DNA from: Lachnospiraceae bacterium
GTDB taxonomy: Bacteria > Bacillota > Clostridia > Lachnospirales > Lachnospiraceae
NCBI GenBank assembly: GCA_017621975.1
Contig: JAGARW010000147.1
Location: 1-38,325 of the forward strand
Direction: 5' to 3'
Length of the DNA stretch: 38,325 nt
Of this stretch, positions 25,564-34,576 are shown one piece after another. The translations under genes were made by a program, and so were the position numbers. Below the pieces are notes generated by a model, which saw only the letters and a program-made list of their open reading frames with translations, was not told the origin of the DNA and did not search any database. Every line of letters starts with the position of its first letter. Position 1 is the first letter of the stretch.

Positions 25564-27004
25564 GCAGCTCGATTCCTTTGCGGATTCGTTTCAGCGATTC
25601 TTCTTTGCCGAGAATCTCCATGATCTCTGTCGCTCCGGCAGGCGTCATCTGCTTACCGGACACGGCCGTCCTTACCGGCCACATCGCATAACCGTTCTTA
25701 CAGCCCTTTTTCGCAACATAATCGGTCAATGTCTGATAAAGAGCGTCGTTGCTGTAATCCTCCTGCGCTTCAAAAACAGGAAGCAGCTCCTTTAATACTT
25801 CGAGGGAAGATTCCTTCGTCGTTTTCATCTTTTTGTGACAGTACATTTCCGGATCGTACTCCGGCAGTTCTTCAAAAAAATCTACCAGACCCATGATATC
25901 CGGGAAAATCTCAATCCTTGTCTTTACCATTTCGGCAATCTTTTTCAGATCAAGCTCCTTTGTGATCGCTTTTTTCAGATAAGGCAGCGCTTTCTCATAG
26001 AAAGCGTCGAATTCCATCGCCTTGATATATTCTCCGTTCATCCATTTCAGCTTCGTATAGTCGAAAACGGCAGGCGATTTGGAAAGATGATGGTAATCAA
26101 ACGTCTCGATCAATTCCTGAAGCGAAAAAATCTCCCGGTTGTCCGACGGACTCCATCCGAGCAGCGCAACAAAATTGACGATCGCTTCCGTCAGAAAGCC
26201 CTGATCGACAAGATCCTCATAAGAGGAATGTCCGCAGCGTTTGGAAAGCTTATGATGTTCCTCGTCGGTAATGAGCGGACAATGTACGTAAACGGGGACT
26301 TCCCAACCGAACGCCTCGTACAGTCTGTTGTATTTCGGAGAGGAAGAAAGGTATTCGTTTCCTCTGACAACATGCGTAATTCCCATCAAATGGTCGTCTA
26401 CGACATTGGCGAAGTTGTATGTCGGATAACCGTCCGATTTGATCAGAATCATATCGTCGAGCTCGTCGTTGTTTACGGTAATATCGCCGTAAATCTCGTC
26501 CTGAAAGGTCGTCGTCCCTTCGGTCGGATTGTTTTGCCGGATGACATAAGGAATCCCGGCGGCAAGCTTTTCTTCGATCTCTTCTTTGGAAAGGGAAAGA
26601 CAATGCTTATCGTAAACGTTGATCTCCTTTCCATCGACTACTCTGGTCAATGTAGAAAGACGCTCCTTATCGCAGAAACAATAATATGCCTCGCCTTTTT
26701 CTATCAGCTGCTTCGCATATTTCAGATACAGCCCCTGCGCCTGACGTTCGCTCTGTACATACGGACCGACGCCTTTATCCTTATCGGGTCCCTCGTCATG
26801 GATCAGCCCCGTTTTCTGCAGCGTACGGTAAATAATATCTACCGCTCCCTCTACAAGACGTTCCTGATCCGTGTCCTCGATTCTTAAAATAAAATCTCCG
26901 CCTTCATGCTTGGCGATCAGATAGGCATACAATGCCGTTCTCAGATTTCCGACATGCATCCGCCCGGTCGGGCTGGGTGCAAATCTGGTTCTAATTTTTT
27001 CCAT
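25553..27004 (-). CDS. gltX: Glutamyl-tRNA synthetase
   Basis: 483 residues, class I synthetase that charges tRNA-Glu (and tRNA-Gln where GatCAB is used). HIGH-type motif [19 protein letters not shown] (residues 5-23), [15 protein letters not shown], then [37 protein letters not shown] and [10 protein letters not shown] (KMSKS loop). The C-terminal anticodon-binding domain includes [36 protein letters not shown]. The start at MEKIRTR is supported by GGAGGAGACT; the ATG 12 nt upstream lies before this ribosome binding site. Confidence 0.96.
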   Translation of the reverse strand: MEKIRTRFAPSPTGRMHVGNLRTALYAYLIAKHEGGDFILRIEDTDQERLVEGAVDIIYRTLQKTGLIHDEGPDKDKGVGPYVQSERQAQGLYLKYAKQLIEKGEAYYCFCDKERLSTLTRVVDGKEINVYDKHCLSLSKEEIEEKLAAGIPYVIRQNNPTEGTTTFQDEIYGDITVNNDELDDMILIKSDGYPTYNFANVVDDHLMGITHVVRGNEYLSSSPKYNRLYEAFGWEVPVYVHCPLITDEEHHKLSKRCGHSSYEDLVDQGFLTEAIVNFVALLGWSPSDNREIFSLQELIETFDYHHLSKSPAVFDYTKLKWMNGEYIKAMEFDAFYEKALPYLKKAITKELDLKKIAEMVKTRIEIFPDIMGLVDFFEELPEYDPEMYCHKKMKTTKESSLEVLKELLPVFEAQEDYSNDALYQTLTDYVAKKGCKNGYAMWPVRTAVSGKQMTPAGATEIMEILGKEESLKRIRKGIELLEG

Positions 27005-27097
27005 AGTCTCCTCCATTTGAAGCGCCGCTTTTTTTGTCCTTTCTTCTTTCTGCGGCAGCCTCCGCGCCCTGCATTTTCCGCCGCAGCCGCTTACGCT

Positions 27098-28579
27098 TTA
27101 TTCTTTATGCGGCAGCTTTTCTTCCGCCGCTGCTTTAAACTTGCCTACTTCCTTCGCCGCCTGTGTAATCGGAATGTTGGTACCCGCGCCGGCAATGCAG
27201 CCGCCCGGACAAGCCATGCCTTCGATCAGACAGCCCTTCTTTTTGCCGACCTTAGCAAGCATCAGTATCTTTTTACATTCGGCAAGGCTTTCCGCATGTT
27301 CGATGTTTACTTCCACATCGGGATAATATTCGCGGATGCAGTCCTCAATCGCGCTCGCCACGCCGCCCGCCACGCCGTAGCCTCTTCCTGCGCCCGTCGC
27401 GTCCTTCATCTCGTCCATCGCCTGAATCTCGTCCAACAGAATTCCCTTCGCTTCGAACATGCCGACCAGTTCTTCAAACGTAATGACAAAATCGACGTCT
27501 GAGCGGACGGTCCTTCTCGATGCTTCCAGCTTTTTCGAAGCGCACGGCCCGATAAACACAACGCTCGCATCTGGATGCTCTTCTTTGATCACGCGCGCCG
27601 TCGCTACCATCGGCGTCAACGCGTTCGATATATTGTCGATCGTTTCCGGGAAAAATTTCTTTGCAAGCATCGACCACGACGGGCAGCAGGAAGTCAGAAG
27701 GAACGGCAGCTCCCCTGTCGCAACGGAGTGCACATAATGCTCCGCCTCCGCCATCGCTCCAAGATCCGCGCCGATCGCCGTCTCATATACGTCCGCAAAG
27801 CCAAGCTCCTTCAGCGCCGTTTTCAGCATATCAGGCGTTACCTTCGGTCCGAACTGCCCGACAAAAGCAGGCGCTACCTGCGCGATAATCATTCTGCCGG
27901 ACTGCATCGCGCGGATGAGCTGGAATATCTGCGATTTATCCGCGATCGCACCGAATGGACAGCTTACCATACACTGTCCGCAGGAAACGCACAGATCGTT
28001 GTCGATGACCGCCCTGCCCGACTCGTCGCTCTTGATCGCGCCGACGCCGCACGCCGCCGCGCACGGTCTGACCTGATGGGAAATTGCGTCGTACGGGCAG
28101 ATCGCCTTGCACTTACCGCATTTGATGCATTTTTCCTGGTCGATATGGGACTTGCCGTTTACCATCGTAATCGCGCCGCGCGGACAAACCTCGTTGCAAG
28201 GGTGCGCTACGCAGCCCATGCATCTATTTGTCACTTCATATTCATTGACCGGACAGGCGTTGCACGCAGACGGAATGACCTGCATCAGCGGCGGCTCGTA
28301 ATATTTCTCATCGATATTACTCTCTTCCAATCCCTGCGTTACATGCACGGGAACGTTCTCAGGGCGAAGGCTCATGCCCATCGCCAGCCGCAGCCGCTCT
28401 CGTATGATCGCCCGCTCGCGGTAAACGCTCTCACGGTATGTGGACTCTGAATAATCTATAATTTTGTAAGGAAGCGCCTCCATGTCGTCGATCAAATTTT
28501 CCGAGTTATAAGCCAAAGATGCGATCTCTTTAAAAATGCGCCGTCTGATTTTTCTAACCTGTGTCTCTATCCCTCTCAT
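27098..28579 (-). CDS. Monomeric [FeFe] hydrogenase (group B-like)
   Basis: 493 residues. It interconverts protons and H2, usually to reoxidise ferredoxin in fermentation. N-terminal iron-sulfur sites: CNACPVNEYEVTNRCMGCVAHPC (106-128) and CEVCP-like CNEVCP, CIKCGKCKAICP (151-162) and CVSCGQCMVSCP (197-208). H-cluster motifs: L1 TSCCPSW (296-302), L2 GPCASKK (344-350, where group A enzymes have MPC), L3 EGMACPGGC (453-461). The L2 variant and N-terminal Cys pattern fit group B monomeric enzymes like C. pasteurianum CpIII, from memory. GGAGGAATTT precedes the ATG. It follows feoB but with its own promoter-like region. Confidence 0.93.
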   Translation of the reverse strand: MRGIETQVRKIRRRIFKEIASLAYNSENLIDDMEALPYKIIDYSESTYRESVYRERAIIRERLRLAMGMSLRPENVPVHVTQGLEESNIDEKYYEPPLMQVIPSACNACPVNEYEVTNRCMGCVAHPCNEVCPRGAITMVNGKSHIDQEKCIKCGKCKAICPYDAISHQVRPCAAACGVGAIKSDESGRAVIDNDLCVSCGQCMVSCPFGAIADKSQIFQLIRAMQSGRMIIAQVAPAFVGQFGPKVTPDMLKTALKELGFADVYETAIGADLGAMAEAEHYVHSVATGELPFLLTSCCPSWSMLAKKFFPETIDNISNALTPMVATARVIKEEHPDASVVFIGPCASKKLEASRRTVRSDVDFVITFEELVGMFEAKGILLDEIQAMDEMKDATGAGRGYGVAGGVASAIEDCIREYYPDVEVNIEHAESLAECKKILMLAKVGKKKGCLIEGMACPGGCIAGAGTNIPITQAAKEVGKFKAAAEEKLPHKE

Positions 28580-28601
28580 AAATTCCTCCGTCCAAGCAAA
28601 A

Positions 28602-28650
28602 TCCTCATCTGTTCAAGTTCTATTTTCACATAAACAGATGAGGAAATCAA
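28602..28650 (-). promoter_or_regulatory. Hydrogenase promoter candidate flanked by a 12-bp inverted repeat
   Basis: Minus strand: TTGATT (28645-28650), 17-bp spacer, GAAAAT (28622-28627) with an extended TG. A perfect repeat TCCTCATCTGTT (28633-28644) / AACAGATGAGGA (28602-28613) brackets the -10: one arm fills the spacer, the other covers the region just after the expected +1. This looks like an operator. The rest of the gap 28651-28714 shows no clear feoB terminator. Confidence 0.5.
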
Positions 28651-28714
28651 GGCTTTTTGTTATTTTTTTATCAAACTCCCGACAAAGCCGGAAAGTCCGG
28701 GAAAAGTACAGCCT

Positions 28715-30736
28715 TTAGAACAGACGGCTGCCGATCTGATAAACGACGACTGCCGCCGCCCAAGCCAGAAGCAGCTGAAAAACAGCCATTTTTGCCGTAA
28801 AGCGCCATGAACCGCTCTCTTTTCTGACAGTGGCGATCGTCGCCGCACACGGGACATAGAGCAGGCAGAATACCATGAGCGCATAAGCGTTGACCGCGCC
28901 AAAGCCCGGATTCTGCGCATTGATATGCGAAATGATCGTCTGCATCCCCGACTGCGAATTGGCGTTTACAACGCCAAACAAAACGGCAAAGCTGGATACG
29001 ACGACTTCCTTTGCCGAAATTCCAGAAATCAGGGCAACCGCGATCTGCCACATGCCAAGCCCTGCGGGCGCAAGAAGCGGCACAAGCCCTCTTCCGATCG
29101 CCGCGCCAAAGCTGTCAGAGGGATCCGCAACCATACCGTGTATTCCAAAATTAAGCACAAACCAGATAATAATGGAAGCGATAAAAATTGTCGTTCCCGC
29201 TTTTTCCAGATAATCTTTCAGCTTTGTCCAGACGTAAATACCGATCGTACGGCCGTTCGGACGTTTATATTCCGGCAGCTCGATCAAAAGCGAATCGTTG
29301 ATCTTGCCCTTTTCATAACCGTGAATTGCAAGCGCGACCACGATCGCAACAATCATACCGATCGCATACATGGAAAAAGCGGCCGCCGAAGGATGCGACG
29401 GGAAAAACATTTCCGAAAACAAAACGTAGATCGGAAGTCTCGCCGAACACGACATAAACGGCGTAATCAGCATTGTCTTGCGCCTGTCACGCTCCGTCTC
29501 CAACGCGCGCGTCGCCATGATCGCAGGCACGGTGCAGCCGAAGCCAAGCACCATCGGCAGAAACGCTTTCCCGGAAAGCCCCGCTTTGCCCATAATTCCG
29601 TCCATCACATAAGCGACGCGGGACATATAGCCGCTGTCTTCCAGCAAAGCCAGCGCAAAAAACAAAATAACAATATTAGGAATAAAGGTAAGGATTCCCC
29701 CGACTCCGGCAATAATGCCGTCTACAACAAGCGATATCAGCCACGGCGCACACCGCATGGCCGTAAGCAGCGCCGACGCCTCATCCGACAAAAAAGAAAG
29801 CGCCACTTCAAAACCGGCCTTCAGGAAATCTCCTACCGTAAACGTCAAAAAGAAGACACAGCACATAATCAGCAGAAAGATCGGAACGCCCCACACGGGA
29901 TGCGTCAGCATACGGTCGATTTTATCCGTAAAAGCCGCCTTTTTCTCTTTATGGAACAGCACTTCCTTGACGATTGTCTCTATGTATCTGTATTTTGCCT
30001 GAATAATATCTTTTTCATAGCTCCGGTCGACGACATTTGTTACATCGATCGGATGCTCCCTGCGCACGTCCTCGTCATATTCAAGCAGCTTGATCGCATG
30101 CCATCTGACAGAAGAATGCAGCGGGAATCGCGCCTGCATCATGACCTCGAGCTTTGCGATCTTCGCTTCCAGCTCTTCTCCGTACGTCAGAATATTGCCT
30201 GCGGGACCTTCTTCGTAATGGTGCACGACCGCATGCAGCAATATGCCGAGTCCCGTACGCTTTGCTGCGGAAACGGACACGACCGGAATCCCGCCTAGCA
30301 TTTCCGGAAGTCTGTGCAGATCGATCTCCATTCCGCGTTCTTCTACGATATCCATCATATTGAGCGCCAGAACGACCGGTTTGCCAAGCTCAAGAAGCTG
30401 CAGCGTCAGATAAAGATTACGCTCTAAGGACGATGCGTCCACAACATTAACGATCGCGTCAATCTCATCGTCCATAACGCACTGCCGCGTTACCTTTTCT
30501 TCGATCGTATAGCAGGTAAGGGAATAAATACCCGGCGTATCAACGATCGTCAGATCGCAGTCCTCGTATTGCGCATACCCTTCTTTTTTCTCAACCGTTA
30601 CGCCCGGCCAGTTCGCAACCTTCAGCTTAGAACCGGTTACCGCGTTAAAAAGAGTTGTTTTTCCGCAGTTCGGGTTGCCGACAAACGCCACCCGTATCTG
30701 CCCTCTGCCATTTTGGGAATATTTTGCCTCTGCCAT
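28715..30736 (-). CDS. feoB: Ferrous iron transporter B
   Basis: 673 residues. The N-terminal G-domain has G1 GNPNCGKTTLFNAVTG (16-31), the switch region NWPGVTVEKKEG, G3 DTPGIYSL and G4 NMMD. The membrane part has the two Gate regions: LEDSGYMSRVAYVMDGIMGKAGLSGKAFLPMVLGFGCTVPAIMATR and the later GISAKEVVVSSFAVLFG. It imports Fe2+ across the inner membrane. The ATG follows the feoA stop by one base. Length is short for FeoB (about 670-770) but complete. Its products supply iron for the iron-sulfur enzymes nearby, such as the hydrogenase, although no functional link is shown. Confidence 0.97.
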   Translation of the reverse strand: MAEAKYSQNGRGQIRVAFVGNPNCGKTTLFNAVTGSKLKVANWPGVTVEKKEGYAQYEDCDLTIVDTPGIYSLTCYTIEEKVTRQCVMDDEIDAIVNVVDASSLERNLYLTLQLLELGKPVVLALNMMDIVEERGMEIDLHRLPEMLGGIPVVSVSAAKRTGLGILLHAVVHHYEEGPAGNILTYGEELEAKIAKLEVMMQARFPLHSSVRWHAIKLLEYDEDVRREHPIDVTNVVDRSYEKDIIQAKYRYIETIVKEVLFHKEKKAAFTDKIDRMLTHPVWGVPIFLLIMCCVFFLTFTVGDFLKAGFEVALSFLSDEASALLTAMRCAPWLISLVVDGIIAGVGGILTFIPNIVILFFALALLEDSGYMSRVAYVMDGIMGKAGLSGKAFLPMVLGFGCTVPAIMATRALETERDRRKTMLITPFMSCSARLPIYVLFSEMFFPSHPSAAAFSMYAIGMIVAIVVALAIHGYEKGKINDSLLIELPEYKRPNGRTIGIYVWTKLKDYLEKAGTTIFIASIIIWFVLNFGIHGMVADPSDSFGAAIGRGLVPLLAPAGLGMWQIAVALISGISAKEVVVSSFAVLFGVVNANSQSGMQTIISHINAQNPGFGAVNAYALMVFCLLYVPCAATIATVRKESGSWRFTAKMAVFQLLLAWAAAVVVYQIGSRLF

Positions 30737-30737
30737 C

Positions 30738-30962
30738 TTACGCTTCCTCCTTTACTTCAATGCAGGAGGAAATATGCCTGCCGAGCGCAAGCCGCGTACC
30801 TCTTACCTGTATGATCATCGCGCCTTTTCGTTTGCGGTTCAGTATTTTGACCGTCGTCCCGTCATTAATGCCAAGAGCCTGTAATCTGCGCGTCACAGCC
30901 TCTTCGACATATACGCCTCTTACCTCGTAGTCTGCTCCGATTCTGCCGTCGTAAAGCGTCAT
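30738..30962 (-). CDS. feoA: FeoA family protein
   Basis: 74 residues forming an SH3-like FeoA domain: TRRLQALGINDGTTVKILNRKRKGAMIIQVRGTRLALGRHISSCIEV. FeoA assists FeoB, probably by binding its cytoplasmic domain. The ATG overlaps the stop of the upstream four-cysteine gene (ATGA), and the stop lies one base before feoB, so all three are translationally coupled. Confidence 0.93.
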   Translation of the reverse strand: MTLYDGRIGADYEVRGVYVEEAVTRRLQALGINDGTTVKILNRKRKGAMIIQVRGTRLALGRHISSCIEVKEEA

Positions 30963-31129
30963 AGGCTTTTATCTCCCTGTAGTTCCATTTCCATACAGTC
31001 GCAGGCTGTTTTCGTTTCCGGGTTCATATGCGGAAACTCATAAACAGGCTGCGGCGAATAGGACATCCAATACGCCGGCACCTGATGCGTCATGCCGCAG
31101 ACGGGACATTTGTACCAATAGCTTTCCAT
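30959..31129 (-). CDS. 56-residue four-cysteine protein heading feoAB
   Basis: 56 residues, too short for most gene finders. It begins MESYWYKCPVCGMTHQVPAY and ends with TACDCMEMELQGDKSL. The CPVCG knuckle (Cys8, Cys11) and CDC (Cys43, Cys45) could form one metal site, as in zinc ribbons or rubredoxin-like proteins; I do not recognise a named family. Support for being real: an AGAGGAAACGCTT leader, a 4-bp ATGA overlap with feoA, and no stop codons across the whole interval between the chemoreceptor and feoA. It could act as a FeoC-like accessory or iron sensor, but it does not resemble the winged-helix FeoC. Confidence 0.7.
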   Translation of the reverse strand: MESYWYKCPVCGMTHQVPAYWMSYSPQPVYEFPHMNPETKTACDCMEMELQGDKSL

Positions 31130-31150
31130 AAGCGTTTCCTCTTTTGACGT

Positions 31151-32848
31151 TTAATTCCTGCGAAGATTAAATCTCTTAATCAATCCGTCAAGCGTTTCTG
31201 CGGATGCGGAAAGTTCCTCGCTCGTTGCGGAAGTTTCTTCGGAAGCAGCCGAATTGTTCTGGATAACGCCGTTGATCTGCTCAACGCCCTTCTCCATCTC
31301 TTTGACGGAGACTGCCTGACGGTCGGACGCCGTTCTGATATTGGCTACCTCAAGGATGATTCCATCCAGTTCGTCAACGACTTTATTTAACGCTGTCGCC
31401 GTTTCCGCCGTCGTCGTATTGCCGGACTCTACCTCCTGCTTGCATGTCTCCAGCATACCCTTGGACGCAACCGCGGACTGGGAGCTTTCTTCCGCCAGCT
31501 TGCGGATCTGATCTGCTACGACTGCAAAGCCTCTTCCTGCTTCTCCCGCTCTCGCCGCCTCGATCGACGCGTTGAGGGAAAGCAGATTTGTCTGCGCCGC
31601 AATGCTTTCAATATCTACGATTACCTTTTCGATCTCGTCCGTCGTTTCGGAGATCCGGCGCATCGCAGTCGTCAGCTCGTTCATCTTTTTCTTGCTGTTT
31701 TCCGCTTCCGCTCCGACCGTCTTCGCCTTATCATGCACTTTGTCGGTAGATTTTGTATTTTCCAGAACCTGATCCGTGATCTCCGTTACTGTCGCAAGCA
31801 GCTCCTGTACCGCGGCAGCCTGATCCGCTGCGCCTTCTGCCAGTCCCTGCGCGCTTTCTGCCAGTTCGCCGCTTCCTGCCGCAACCTGATCGGAAGATTC
31901 CTGAATTCCCTTTAAGACGTCGCTGACATTATTTACCATATTGGTCAGACGATTGAACAATGTCTGGAATTCCCCGACATAAGCCTGGCTGCATTCGCTG
32001 CGTACGTCAAAGTTTCCTTTTGAAAATTCCTCGACAATCTGATTCAGGTCGCCGATAATCAGCTTCAGTGTGGAAATCGTTTTGCGGAAGCATTCGGACA
32101 GTTCTCCCATTTCATCTTCCGATACATTTACAACTTCGATGTCAAGCTCACCGTTAGAAATATGATTTGCGGCATCGCATAGCTCATAGAGCGGTTTTAC
32201 GATCACCGCCGCAAGCAGTTTGGACAGGCGTACCGTTGCAAAAATTGCAATCGCCGCTACTACCAGAATGAAAACGACGCAGAATATTTCAAACGCGGTT
32301 CCAATACTGTATCCTCTTTCCGCGCTCGTTTCCGTCTCTTCGTCCATTTCGCCGAGCAGAGAAACGAGAGAATTCGCCGCGTCCGCATAGCTCTCGTTCA
32401 TTCTCGTAAGCGCGCCCTGCCTGTCGCCCGCCTCGATCAGCTCCATAACGGCCGCCCGCTCCGCTGAAACGGCGGAAAGCTGATCTTCGATCTCCGACAG
32501 CTTATCCTGCGGCATACCGCTTTCTTTTAATCTTGCTAACTGGTTCTGCTGATCCTGCATATCATTCTGAATAGACGCCATCAAGTCGTCTACCAGAGAA
32601 TCGTCCGTCGTCGTACATGCCCAGAACAGGTTCTTCATAATATCCTGAGCATCGCCTCGTATATGTAATTGCGCGCTCGACCTTGTGTAGTAGTTGTTGT
32701 AAAAGGTCTTCAGGCTTCCTCCGATGCTCGTCATTCCAACGACCGCCAGCACAATGCTGATACAGAAAATAAGGATAATGATTCTGAATACATAGTCCAG
32801 CTTCTTTTTTACAGGTTTGTTTAAAATTGCTTCCGTCACTTTTCTCAT
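31151..32848 (-). CDS. Methyl-accepting chemotaxis protein with 4-helix-bundle-type sensor
   Basis: 565 residues. Membrane helix 1 (about 19-40) and helix 2 (about 185-207) bracket an all-helical extracellular sensor of about 145 residues, like 4HB_MCP domains (a stretch rich in Gln/Glu, and [24 protein letters not shown]). A HAMP domain (about 211-263) and a second HAMP-like stretch ([24 protein letters not shown]) follow. The signalling hairpin is [34 protein letters not shown] (about 422-455). AAGGAGG precedes MRKVTE, so the longer frame to 32872 is not used. The stop is 21 bp before the small protein that heads feoAB. Ligand unknown. Confidence 0.92.
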   Translation of the reverse strand: MRKVTEAILNKPVKKKLDYVFRIIILIFCISIVLAVVGMTSIGGSLKTFYNNYYTRSSAQLHIRGDAQDIMKNLFWACTTTDDSLVDDLMASIQNDMQDQQNQLARLKESGMPQDKLSEIEDQLSAVSAERAAVMELIEAGDRQGALTRMNESYADAANSLVSLLGEMDEETETSAERGYSIGTAFEIFCVVFILVVAAIAIFATVRLSKLLAAVIVKPLYELCDAANHISNGELDIEVVNVSEDEMGELSECFRKTISTLKLIIGDLNQIVEEFSKGNFDVRSECSQAYVGEFQTLFNRLTNMVNNVSDVLKGIQESSDQVAAGSGELAESAQGLAEGAADQAAAVQELLATVTEITDQVLENTKSTDKVHDKAKTVGAEAENSKKKMNELTTAMRRISETTDEIEKVIVDIESIAAQTNLLSLNASIEAARAGEAGRGFAVVADQIRKLAEESSQSAVASKGMLETCKQEVESGNTTTAETATALNKVVDELDGIILEVANIRTASDRQAVSVKEMEKGVEQINGVIQNNSAASEETSATSEELSASAETLDGLIKRFNLRRN

Positions 32849-32927
32849 GGGTTTTCCTCCTTCATCCAGCAATTACCACACATCTTTACTCGAATCTTTA
32901 TCTTCTCCTATTTTTTAATTCCAAAGT

Positions 32928-32956
32928 ATTATAGTACTGGAAAATGTTTTTCGCAA
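32928..32956 (-). promoter_or_regulatory. Promoter for the chemoreceptor (and perhaps feo) unit
   Basis: Minus strand: TTGCGA (32951-32956), 17-bp spacer, TATAAT (32928-32933). The leader is about 75 nt. No other promoter was seen between the chemoreceptor and feoA. Confidence 0.7.
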
Positions 32957-33006
32957 CCTCATTTTTTAAAGTTTTTGTAAAATCATGCATTACAAAACGC
33001 CTGAGA

Positions 33007-33038
33007 AATAAAAATGCCGTCTCCTTTTGGAAACGGCA
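33007..33038 (-). terminator. Terminator after the spore germination gene
   Basis: Minus strand: TGCCGTTTCC-AAAA-GGAGACGGCA followed by TTTTTATTT. A 10-bp stem with one G-T pair, 6 nt after the stop at 33044. Confidence 0.88.
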
Positions 33039-33043
33039 GTTTG

Positions 33044-34489
33044 TTACTGCTTGGCGTCCGGCAGACGCAGTCTGAAAATACGCCTTACCAGTTCTTTGCC
33101 ATGGAAAGGGATAAGCGGGTAAAGATAGCTCGTATCCGCCACCGTCCTGTTGCACGCTATGCTGACGAGAAGCAGCGCGATCGCGCCGATATAACCCCAT
33201 ACGCCAAACAGAGCCGTCGCGATCAGATTGATGATGCGCATAAATTTCAGCGCATAGCCGAGCTCATAACTCGACTGCGTATAGTTTGCGATCGCAACAA
33301 ACGCCATATAAAGCATGACCTCGGAATTGAACCAGCCGCTGTTGACGGAAAACTCACCGAGTACGAGCGCCGCCAGAACGCTCAGCGGCGTACTGAGCAT
33401 ATTCGGCGTATTGACCGCCGCAAGCCTCAGACCGTCGATCGCAAGCTCAAGCAGAAGGAACTGCCAGATCAGCGGCAGATTCATTTCGTCACGGATTCTG
33501 ATAAAATCAAAGCCCGCCGGAATCCAGTCCGGATTCTGCATCAGCAGCAAAAAGGTCGGCGTCAGAAAATACGTCAGGATCGCGATCAAAAAACGGGACA
33601 GGCGCAGATAAGTGCCCGTCACCGGCGGAAAATAGTAATCGTCCGCCTCGTCGATCACATCAAAGACCGTTGTCGGCGTAATCAGCGCCGAAGGAGAATT
33701 ATCGACCAGAATAACAATATTTCCTTCTAGTATGTGCGCCGCCGCAGTATCCGGCCGTTCGGTAAACTTAAACTTCGGAAACGGATTGAACCAGCTTCTC
33801 TTATACAGGCACTCCGCAAGGCTTTCCTGATTCATCGTCAGGGCGTCCACGCGGATATTCCGGATGCCGTCTTTTATTTTTTCCAAAAAGGCATGGTCGG
33901 CTCTGGAATCCATATAACAAAGCACAATATCCGTCTGTGAGCTTTCTCCCGCGTTCATCATCTCCATGCATAAGTCCGTACTCCGTATCCGCCTGCGGAT
34001 AAGCGCCGTATTAAATACGACCGTTTCCACAAAGCCGTCCTTAGAGCCGCGCAGTACCTTATCCTTTTCCGGCTCAGACACATTTCTCGCCGGATAAGTG
34101 CGCGAATCGATCAAAATCGCCTTTTCATAGCCGTCGATCATGAGAACGAGTACGCCCGACATCAGATTATGGATAATTTCCTGCCACGTATCGCTCATAT
34201 CGACTTCCACATAAGGCATATGCCGTTTCAGCATTTCGTGTACGTCCGGCGCCATCTCATCTTCTTTTAATCCGATCAGATACTGCAATATCTTTTCCAT
34301 CAGCTCGTCCTTGCAGAAGCCGTCGATCAGATAAAAGCACGCCTGCTTTCCTCCGATCTGGATCACACGGTATAAAATATCAAAATTCTTCCCAATGGAA
34401 AGCGTATCTTTCATATACTGCATATTAAAGCTGAGGGCAGTCTGCATCTTTTTTCCCTGCCGTACTGTTTTTTCCGTCTGCTTATTCAC
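33044..34489 (-). CDS. GerA-family spore germination protein (SpoVAF-like)
   Basis: 481 residues. The N-terminal soluble domain is followed by KRSWFNPFPKFKFTERPDTAAAHILEGNIVILVDNSPSALITPTTVFDVIDEADDYY (about 235-290), then membrane helices (about 295-440) including DGLRLAAVNTPNMLSTPLSVLAALVLGEFSV. The FNPFP.....TERPD stretch and the lack of gerB/gerC partners point to SpoVAF rather than a nutrient receptor A subunit; this is a judgement by eye. It would sit in the spore inner membrane and aid germination. The start is GTG at 34489, 9 nt after AAAGGAG; TTG at 34495 is a less likely alternative. The ribosome binding site lies in a hairpin arm. Confidence 0.85.
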   Translation of the reverse strand: MNKQTEKTVRQGKKMQTALSFNMQYMKDTLSIGKNFDILYRVIQIGGKQACFYLIDGFCKDELMEKILQYLIGLKEDEMAPDVHEMLKRHMPYVEVDMSDTWQEIIHNLMSGVLVLMIDGYEKAILIDSRTYPARNVSEPEKDKVLRGSKDGFVETVVFNTALIRRRIRSTDLCMEMMNAGESSQTDIVLCYMDSRADHAFLEKIKDGIRNIRVDALTMNQESLAECLYKRSWFNPFPKFKFTERPDTAAAHILEGNIVILVDNSPSALITPTTVFDVIDEADDYYFPPVTGTYLRLSRFLIAILTYFLTPTFLLLMQNPDWIPAGFDFIRIRDEMNLPLIWQFLLLELAIDGLRLAAVNTPNMLSTPLSVLAALVLGEFSVNSGWFNSEVMLYMAFVAIANYTQSSYELGYALKFMRIINLIATALFGVWGYIGAIALLLVSIACNRTVADTSYLYPLIPFHGKELVRRIFRLRLPDAKQ

Positions 34490-34493
34490 AATC

Positions 34494-34545
34494 AAAAACT
34501 CCTTTCGGACACGTTATCTTTATTGTGTCATGGAAAGGAGTTTTT
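34494..34545 (-). terminator. Long hairpin after dut that includes the germination gene's ribosome binding site
   Basis: AAAAACTCCTTTC (plus 34494-34506) pairs with GAAAGGAGTTTTT (34533-34545), with an inner GACAC/GTGTC stem (34508-34512 with 34525-34529) and a 12-nt loop. On the minus strand the 3' arm ends GGAGTTTTT, so it can end the dut transcript, and its AAAGGAG is also the Shine-Dalgarno sequence of the GTG start at 34489. Confidence 0.72.
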
Positions 34546-34576
34546 ATTCTTCTATTATAATAGAGACGGCATAAAA

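Noticed and set aside
28651..28714. feoB terminator at CCGGA-CTT-TCCGG.
   Set aside because: The small hairpin is followed by CTTTGTCGGGAG, not a T-run.
28925..30298. A 457-codon plus-strand frame opposite feoB.
   Set aside because: Composition is dominated by Arg/His/Lys/Asn with no domain; feoB is complete on the other strand.
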